DNA from: Candidatus Pacearchaeota archaeon
Lineage (GTDB): Archaea; Nanoarchaeota; Nanoarchaeia; Pacearchaeales; GW2011-AR1
NCBI GenBank assembly: GCA_002686195.1
Contig: NZAS01000112.1
Coordinates: 1 to 11,926 of the forward strand
Direction: 5' to 3'
DNA: 11,926 nucleotides
Both the position numbers and the translations under genes were made by a program. The notes beneath the pieces were generated by a model. The model did no database searches. It saw only the letters and a list, made by a program, of their open reading frames with translations, and was not told where the DNA came from. Shown one piece after another: positions 7,401 to 11,926 of this stretch (positions within the stretch are counted from its first letter, which is position 1; each line of letters opens with the position of its first letter).

Positions 7401-8495
7401 TTATAAAAAATTAATATCCTTACATTCTTCTGGATGATTTAAAAAATCTAATAATTTATTTGGCTCACATAATTTACAACACATTTGGCATTCTGATTTA
7501 TAATCAAGACCCCTAACATATTCAATAGCTTCTTTTCTTTGTTTTGAGTGCCAAATTTCTTTAAAAGAAAGCTTATAAATACTTCCAAAAGAAAGGTTAC
7601 TATTAGTTGGATGATATGTACAAACCTTTACCTCTCCAGTAGCATCCAAGATAGGTTCAAAAAAATGCCCTTCACAGCTTCTAAAGTCAAATGCTGTATT
7701 ATTCTTGAGGGCATCTCTTTTATCATCACTCAGATTAACTTTAGAATTATTGGCATGCCTCTTTAGAAACTCCCAAACCTCTGAATTAATTTCTGTAGTT
7801 CCTGTATCTTTGTAGGTCGCTTCTGCTTCTTTATAGTACCTTGGAAGAATAGGTCTAAATTGTAAATAAGCAATTTCATCTGCCCCATCAACCCACTCAA
7901 CCAACTTAGTTACATGTTCAACTGTAATGTTAGGTCCAATATTACAATTTATACCAACCTTCACAGGGTAACCAGCTAATTCAGCAATATTCTTTATTAT
8001 TGTTGGCACACCATTGACAAGCTTCCACTCTTTATAATCTTTAGCATTTAATATGTCTAAAGATATTCGAATCCATTCAAAGTTTTCCCCTATTAGTTTA
8101 TTATATTTTTCTTTATATACAGCATTTGTCATTAGACCTAATTGTAAATTAGCTTTTTTGGCATGTAATATAGCCTCTTCGAAATGAGGATAAAATGTAG
8201 GTTCGCCCTGCCCGGCATATGTTATAGCTTTTCCACCCATGTCTGCAAATTCATAAAGAAATTTCTTTAAAGCTTCAATTTCTAATTGATCACCAAATTT
8301 ATTATCTCTACCATTTTCGGTAATGCACCAATAACAAGCCATATTGCATTTATTAGTAAGTCCCACTTCCATAAAAACTGGAGAATCTACATCACCAGTA
8401 GTAATATACTGGTGAAGCTTATCAAGATGTAAAATTAACTTTGCCTGCGTACCAAATGGATTTGTACCTGAAAATTTCACATACTCATTACTCAT
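7401..8495 (-). CDS. Radical SAM/SPASM-type protein, substrate unknown
   Basis: The 364-residue product carries the radical SAM cluster motif CxxxCxxC as CNMACYWC (Cys50, Cys54, Cys57) and the GGxxxTxxGxGEPT block at 87-100, which binds the SAM methionine end. The C-terminal third holds Cys274, 292, 336, 339, 340, 343 and 358 in an arrangement like the SPASM/twitch extensions that bind additional 4Fe-4S clusters; FGSIYKLSFKEIWHS at 303-317 is typical of that domain. SPASM enzymes modify peptides, sulfatases or sugars. No candidate precursor peptide is seen next to it, so a role on a sugar or on a glycan-attached protein is the contextual guess. Translation starts at the ATG at 8495, sharing one base with the stop of the upstream methyltransferase (TAATG). 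A GGAG site lies 9 bases upstream. The stop is one base before 7399, the first possible ATG of the glycosyltransferase fragment. Confidence 0.85.
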   Translation of the reverse strand: MSNEYVKFSGTNPFGTQAKLILHLDKLHQYITTGDVDSPVFMEVGLTNKCNMACYWCITENGRDNKFGDQLEIEALKKFLYEFADMGGKAITYAGQGEPTFYPHFEEAILHAKKANLQLGLMTNAVYKEKYNKLIGENFEWIRISLDILNAKDYKEWKLVNGVPTIIKNIAELAGYPVKVGINCNIGPNITVEHVTKLVEWVDGADEIAYLQFRPILPRYYKEAEATYKDTGTTEINSEVWEFLKRHANNSKVNLSDDKRDALKNNTAFDFRSCEGHFFEPILDATGEVKVCTYHPTNSNLSFGSIYKLSFKEIWHSKQRKEAIEYVRGLDYKSECQMCCKLCEPNKLLDFLNHPEECKDINFL

Positions 8496-9214
8496 TATTC
8501 TTTACTCCATGGAACATTATCAATCATAAAAACACTTTTACCCTTCCAATTAATGTATGGGGAGTCCTGATATATTCTTTTTGCTTCAATATTATATTTT
8601 TCAAATAATTCTTTATGAGCCCTGCTTTGACCGGATTGATATTCTGTATAAGTTTGTGGCCTAAAGGGTAATTTAATCTTGAGGTCTATATCATCATTAT
8701 ATATAAGGCCGGCATTCCAATCATCATACCTTATAATGGTGTCTTGTTTTACAAGTTTATTATTAAATAGGAAATCTAAGGCTTCATAAGTTGATGTGTA
8801 TTGATCACAATCTAAATTAATAAATGATGCAGGCTTAAAGTCGTGTGAGTTGCTTAAATCACTGTTTAAAGTATTAGAGTAATACCCTGCTATCAATTTT
8901 ATAGGAAAGTTATCACTTTTTAATTTTTCTTCCAGTATTTCAACAACTTCACTTGGGGATTTTTCGTGATACAACTCTGTAGTATCCATAAACTTCTCTT
9001 TCCAAATTACTGCTGATCTATGGTCATTCTCTTCTTTAGGGCACCCCTCAAACGAATCAAAACCATACACATTCTCAGGTTGGTAATTATTATATTTACA
9101 TATTTCTTTGATATAGGCAAGTGAATTTCCATTATATACACCAAATTCATAGATATCACCGCATAATTTATGTGAAATTATTATTTGAAGTGAAATTTGA
9201 AAACTTATATCCAT
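8495..9214 (-). CDS. TylF/NovP-type sugar O-methyltransferase
   Basis: This 239-residue product is a class I SAM-dependent methyltransferase of the macrocin O-methyltransferase (TylF) family, whose known members methylate deoxysugar hydroxyls with a divalent metal. SAM motif I is EFGVYNGNS at residues 23-31, GFDSFEG at 51-57 holds the acidic residue for the SAM ribose, INLDCDQYTSTYEAL at 132-146 and IIRYDDWNAG at 160-169 carry the aspartates (135 or 137, 164, 165) that match the metal site described for NovP. FMIDNVPW ends the core. Length is close to normal, with a short N-terminus. A good AAAGGA ribosome binding site at 9221-9226 stands 6 bases from the ATG. It sits between an SDR enzyme and the radical SAM gene, with gaps of 2 and -1 bases. 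The likely target is a sugar made by this block, before or after transfer. Confidence 0.88.
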   Translation of the reverse strand: MDISFQISLQIIISHKLCGDIYEFGVYNGNSLAYIKEICKYNNYQPENVYGFDSFEGCPKEENDHRSAVIWKEKFMDTTELYHEKSPSEVVEILEEKLKSDNFPIKLIAGYYSNTLNSDLSNSHDFKPASFINLDCDQYTSTYEALDFLFNNKLVKQDTIIRYDDWNAGLIYNDDIDLKIKLPFRPQTYTEYQSGQSRAHKELFEKYNIEAKRIYQDSPYINWKGKSVFMIDNVPWSKE

Positions 9215-9216
9215 AC

Positions 9217-10050
9217 TTATTCCTTTAAGTTCTTTATTAAAATGTCCAAACCATCATAAATACTATACTTTGGTTTAAATCCAATTTTGTTTAACTTTGT
9301 AATATCTAAATACATATCTTTTACTTGCACTATTTCATGAAACCTGGGTGGCTTGACTATATTAAAGATACTTTTTGAACTTGCTTTATCTTTGACATAG
9401 TTCATTATATCTATAAATTTATATGGTTGCCCACTGCCAATATTAATAATATCATTACAATATTCACTATTAATAACAAGATGTATTGCGTTACAAACAT
9501 CTTCTATATGTAAGAAGTCTCTTATATTTTCACCAGCGTCATATAAATCTATATCTTTATTATTTATAACTTCATTTATTAGATATTGTAACGCATTTCT
9601 TTTCTTAGATACTTTATTATCAGTTACACCATACACATTACAAAGTCTCAAAATTCTATAATTGATATTAAACGTTTCACAATAAGAAATTATTAATTGC
9701 TCAGCGGCCCTTTTAGTTATTGAATAAAACCCTTTTGGGTCACAGTATGAGCTTTCTTTTGCTGGAAGGTCATTTGTCTTACCATAGACAAACCAAGAAC
9801 TAATAAAGTTAAATATGATATCTGATTTGTTTTTACATTCTTCAAGAACTTCTATTAATAAATTTAGATTAGTTTGTATATCAAGAAATGGGTCAGTGAA
9901 AATATTATAATTATTAATCGTACTTATCAAGTAAAGAACATTATTACTCTGTGGTATTCTTGTTTCTCGAGATATCTTTATTATTTCATTAGGGTATATT
10001 TCACAAAATTTACCACCTACAAAGCCTGTTGAGCCAAATACAGATATCAT
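9217..10050 (-). CDS. NAD-dependent nucleotide-sugar epimerase/reductase (SDR)
   Basis: This 277-residue extended SDR protein has a Rossmann start, MISVFGSTGFVGGKF, with glycines at 6, 9 and 12, a compact N-terminal domain, SSWFVYGK around residue 89 in place of the usual SS..VYG, the catalytic YSITK around residue 130, LRLCNVYG, and ENIRDFLHIEDV in the substrate half. These define an epimerase or 4-ketoreductase on a nucleotide sugar but do not fix the substrate. Relatives in deoxysugar clusters reduce the 4-keto group, as in abequose or rhamnose synthesis, and that would complete the route from the RmlB and E1-like steps; this is inference. The start overlaps the chimeric gene's stop as ATGA, and GAGGT lies 9 bases upstream inside that gene, so translation depends on or is coupled to the chimera. 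Confidence 0.82.
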   Translation of the reverse strand: MISVFGSTGFVGGKFCEIYPNEIIKISRETRIPQSNNVLYLISTINNYNIFTDPFLDIQTNLNLLIEVLEECKNKSDIIFNFISSWFVYGKTNDLPAKESSYCDPKGFYSITKRAAEQLIISYCETFNINYRILRLCNVYGVTDNKVSKKRNALQYLINEVINNKDIDLYDAGENIRDFLHIEDVCNAIHLVINSEYCNDIINIGSGQPYKFIDIMNYVKDKASSKSIFNIVKPPRFHEIVQVKDMYLDITKLNKIGFKPKYSIYDGLDILIKNLKE

Positions 10051-10604
10051 CTTAGCTTTACCTCATAGATATCAATCCAAACCTCAATCTTCTTACCTTG
10101 TATATTAACGATATCAGTATCTGAAATTAATAACTTTGCTGTATGCTCTTTTTCTTCAACAGCATTATGTGTATCTAAGAATTGTTGTGCTGCAAGCTTA
10201 GCAGCTTCTTTGATAAACTTTCTTCCTGCATCACTATTGTGATACCACACCCGCATTACAACATAGATATCACCAATATCTAAGCAATCTTTTATAAATG
10301 CAACCTTGAACATTACATTATTGATAAAGATTGTCTGGATAATACTTGGTGGGCAAGACTTTTTAATAGTATTAAAAGAAAATCTGCCCCCATATTCAGA
10401 ACCACTACCAAGTGTCGCTATCATATGTCCAGCATGATCTGAACTTGTTATGACCATTATGTCAGTTATTCCTGCATTAAGAAGTGTTTGTAATGGATGT
10501 ATAATCATGGGTTTATTACCGACCGGTAATAAGCATTTATTAGTTACTTTAGTAAGTGGGTATAATCTACTCCCAGACCCTCCTGCTAATATGATTCCCT
10601 TCAT
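10047..10604 (-). CDS. Chimera: RmlA N-terminus joined to a lipoprotein-family domain
   Basis: Residues 1-75 of 185 are a clean glucose-1-phosphate thymidylyltransferase start: MKGIILAGGSGSRLYPLTKV with the nucleotide-binding GGSGSRLYP, then LLPVGNKPMI and the LGSGSEYGG segment. RmlA would continue for over 200 more residues including its metal-binding aspartates. Instead, residues 77-183 align with the mature part of the lipoprotein at 11082-11483: FNTIKKSC, MFK, KDCL, AAQQFLDTH and KKIEVWIDIY are matched by FNNVRKNC, MFK, KNCL, AAEHFLATH and KEITVWVHIY. About a third of the residues are identical by eye. The two conserved cysteines keep the same spacing of 23 (84/107 against 34/57). The join lies near 10370-10390, is in frame, and has a shared TTTAATA-like stretch. 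It cannot be a working thymidylyltransferase, and it lacks the export signal. No Shine-Dalgarno sequence is seen. It could be a real fusion, a remnant, or an assembly error. Confidence 0.85.
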   Translation of the reverse strand: MKGIILAGGSGSRLYPLTKVTNKCLLPVGNKPMIIHPLQTLLNAGITDIMVITSSDHAGHMIATLGSGSEYGGRFSFNTIKKSCPPSIIQTIFINNVMFKVAFIKDCLDIGDIYVVMRVWYHNSDAGRKFIKEAAKLAAQQFLDTHNAVEEKEHTAKLLISDTDIVNIQGKKIEVWIDIYEVKLR

Positions 10605-10643
10605 AATGATATTTTTTTAGCAACATATATTTTTATATATTTT
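10605..10643. other. 39-bp AT-rich gap
   Basis: This short spacer separates the macro-domain gene from the chimera. It is nearly all A and T, with TATAAAAATA on the minus strand as a weak promoter-like string. I see no stem-loop and no ribosome binding site before the ATG at 10604. Confidence 0.4.
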
Positions 10644-11095
10644 TCATAATACATATACAAAAACTTCTTTATCATTAAATACCTTTTCTATAATTGGTTT
10701 TACTATATTCCAATCACCTCTCGCTAACCCGCAACCTATACGAGGTAAACCTATTTTAACATATTCATATAAATCTTGTATTATTAAATCATTTTTCATC
10801 GCTTCTAAAGCTTGTTCAAGTTTATCATATTCTACGTATACTTTTGTACGTCCATATTTATATTGGGTATACAAATTATATATTGTTTTGTTATTCTGTG
10901 TCGCTTTGGTGAAAGTTCCTAATTTGTTTCTATCACCCATCTTTGTTTCAAAAAAGTCAACTCTCTGCGCTTCAGGAAATATAGCTTGAATTTGATATGC
11001 AATGCCCCACCTAGATTATTGAAGCAATTACACCCATGAGCAATAATATCACAATCAGATATTAACAAATTACCCTTTACTTCAATTATTGGCAT
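10644..11095 (-). pseudogene. Macro-domain (ADP-ribose-binding) protein with a one-base frameshift
   Basis: Read with one extra base, this is a 150-residue macro domain of the Appr-1''-p processing type common in phages. The frame from the ATG at 11095 gives MPIIEVKGNLLISDCDIIAH, then GCNCFNNLGG, the conserved ADP-ribose loop. After the G run at 11005-11008 the reading moves to another frame, giving IAYQIQAIFPEAQRVDFFE and running on through GDRNKLGTFTKA to GLPRIGCGLARGDW, the second signature loop, and the stop at 10644. Four G are present where five would restore the frame (GGG-I). The unshifted frame ends after 58 codons. The start is supported by AAGGA at 11101-11105, 5 bases from the ATG, and overlaps the lipoprotein gene by 14 bases. 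Known relatives bind or hydrolyse ADP-ribose derivatives. An ATG inside the second frame (10940) could give only the C-terminal 98 residues. A homopolymer sequencing error is as likely as a real mutation. Confidence 0.8.
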
Positions 11096-11483
11096 TTATT
11101 TCCTTCATTTTATAAATATGAACCCATACAGTAATTTCTTTACCATTATTATTGATGAGTTCTTTATCTGCTATAAGAAACTCTGTTGTATATTGAATAC
11201 CTGTAATGACAGCATGTGTTGCTAAAAAATGTTCTGCTGCGATTCTAGCAGCAAGTTCTGTATTTTCATTGTTTACAATCCACATTATTGTAAGCATTTC
11301 TTTGACGTTAAGGCAATTTTTAGTAAGAACAGCTTTAAACATAGTACTATCAATAACAAGTGTTTGCACGGCAACAGGCATACAATTTTTTCTAACGTTA
11401 TTAAACGTGATATTATTATTAAAAATGGTTATAGCTGAACAGCTTGATAAAAGCAACGCTAAAAGTAATATTATTTTCTTCAT
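11082..11483 (-). CDS. Small lipoprotein of unrecognised family
   Basis: This 133-residue protein has a classic lipoprotein signal: two lysines, a leucine-rich stretch at residues 4-12, and the lipobox LSSC with the lipidated cysteine at 15. The mature part is 118 residues, without membrane segments. Cys34 and Cys57 could form a disulfide outside the cytoplasm. From residue 26 to 127 it matches the C-terminal 107 residues of the chimeric protein at 10047-10604, so this is a domain family with at least two members here. I do not recognise the family. Its start overlaps the stop of the upstream methyltransferase by four bases (ATGA), and its end overlaps the macro-domain start. If the window is phage, a membrane-anchored lipoprotein suggests a role at the host envelope such as lysis or superinfection exclusion; that is a guess from location signal only. 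Confidence 0.8.
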   Translation of the reverse strand: MKKIILLLALLLSSCSAITIFNNNITFNNVRKNCMPVAVQTLVIDSTMFKAVLTKNCLNVKEMLTIMWIVNNENTELAARIAAEHFLATHAVITGIQYTTEFLIADKELINNNGKEITVWVHIYKMKEINANN

Positions 11484-11926
11484 TTTTTAAAGAACACCGC
11501 CATTAGTTCTTTTGCATTAGCTAATAACCGATCGACATAACTATAATTATAGTGTGCCCATTTTTGACTTATTCTAAGATAATCTTGAACATCTTCATCG
11601 TAATTAAAGAAATCAAATATTTCTTGTTTAAAAAATATAATTTCACCCATTGTTATAGGAATTGTATCAATAAAATCTCTAACGCCTGGTGAATTAGCTG
11701 GACGTGGATATACATCGTGAAATGCTATGCATCCACCAGTTCTTATAAGTTCATATGCATTTTCAAAATCTATCTTTGATTGCTCATAGCTGTGCTCGCC
11801 ATCGATTAGTACAAAATCCCAATATTGAACATCAGATCTAAATTTAAATGATGGAAGTATATCTGTTGACGAACCATTATTAAAAGAAACAAAATCATTC
11901 AAATCGAATTTGTTAATCAAGTTAAC
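11480..11926 (-). CDS. Class I SAM-dependent methyltransferase, 5' end outside the window
   Basis: About 148 C-terminal residues are visible and the frame stays open to the window edge, so the start is not here; the in-frame TTG at 11920 is not a believable start because SAM motif I would be missing. The segment WDFVLIDGEHSYEQSKIDF followed by IRTGGCIAFHDVYPR is the motif III/IV region of the Methyltransf_24 type, which is found in glycan clusters and in cephalosporin hydroxylase-like proteins. The final 60 residues (FFKQEIFDFFNYDEDVQDYL onward) form a charged helical tail. A sugar or glycan O-methylation role is plausible from the neighbours but not shown. The stop overlaps the lipoprotein start as ATGA, indicating co-translation. 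Confidence 0.75.
   Translation of the reverse strand, partial: VNLINKFDLNDFVSFNNGSSTDILPSFKFRSDVQYWDFVLIDGEHSYEQSKIDFENAYELIRTGGCIAFHDVYPRPANSPGVRDFIDTIPITMGEIIFFKQEIFDFFNYDEDVQDYLRISQKWAHYNYSYVDRLLANAKELMAVFFKK

Noticed and set aside
11000..11012. Programmed -1 frameshifting in the macro-domain gene, since a -1 slip at GGG would restore the frame exactly.
   Set aside because: GGT GGG GCA does not form a proper slippery heptamer: re-pairing would need TGG or AGG codons. A lost G in the run is simpler.

Overview
This AT-rich window carries one dense block of genes, all on the minus strand, so it reads from the high coordinates to the low. Most neighbours overlap by 1 to 14 bases or sit 1 to 2 bases apart, and the only real gaps are 68 bp (3037-3104) and 39 bp (10605-10643). 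I see no tRNA, rRNA, CRISPR array, transposase or integrase. No structural or replication gene is present to settle what the organism is. The tight single-strand packing, a phage-style macro-domain gene, a small lipoprotein and a run of glycan-modification genes fit the accessory region of a large tailed phage, possibly marine and T4-like. An O-antigen or capsule locus of an AT-rich bacterium is the alternative, and I cannot exclude it.

From upstream (right) to downstream (left): a partial SAM methyltransferase running off the right edge (11480-11926); a small lipoprotein of unknown family (11082-11483); a macro-domain gene broken by a one-base frameshift in a G run (10644-11095); a chimeric gene that starts as glucose-1-phosphate thymidylyltransferase (RmlA) and ends as the lipoprotein's domain (10047-10604); an SDR epimerase/reductase (9217-10050); a TylF/NovP-type sugar O-methyltransferase (8495-9214); a radical SAM/SPASM protein (7401-8495); the first 100 codons of a glycosyltransferase (7070-7381); an E1/RfbH-type PMP-dependent 3-dehydrase (5806-7047); RmlB (4878-5816); an intact paralogue of the broken glycosyltransferase (4124-4876); a GT4-type glycosyltransferase (3105-4127); a TyvE/RfbE-like epimerase (1984-3036); a GT2 glycosyltransferase (990-1997); and a GDP-mannose 4,6-dehydratase/RMD-like SDR (17-997).

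Together these genes look like a pathway making unusual deoxysugars. RmlB gives a 4-keto-6-deoxy nucleotide sugar, the E1-like enzyme could remove the C3 oxygen, and the SDR enzymes reduce or epimerise the product. The O-methyltransferase caps it and three intact glycosyltransferases transfer it. The set is incomplete here: no intact RmlA and no E1 reductase (E3) is visible.

The most unusual features are two recombination scars. In each, the 5' part of a glycan gene is kept and then switches abruptly to another sequence: in frame to a lipoprotein domain in one case, and into the E1 gene out of frame in the other. A frameshifted macro domain lies nearby. The stretch from about 7.0 to 11.1 kb therefore looks like a zone of active gene shuffling, unless read mapping shows assembly artefacts.
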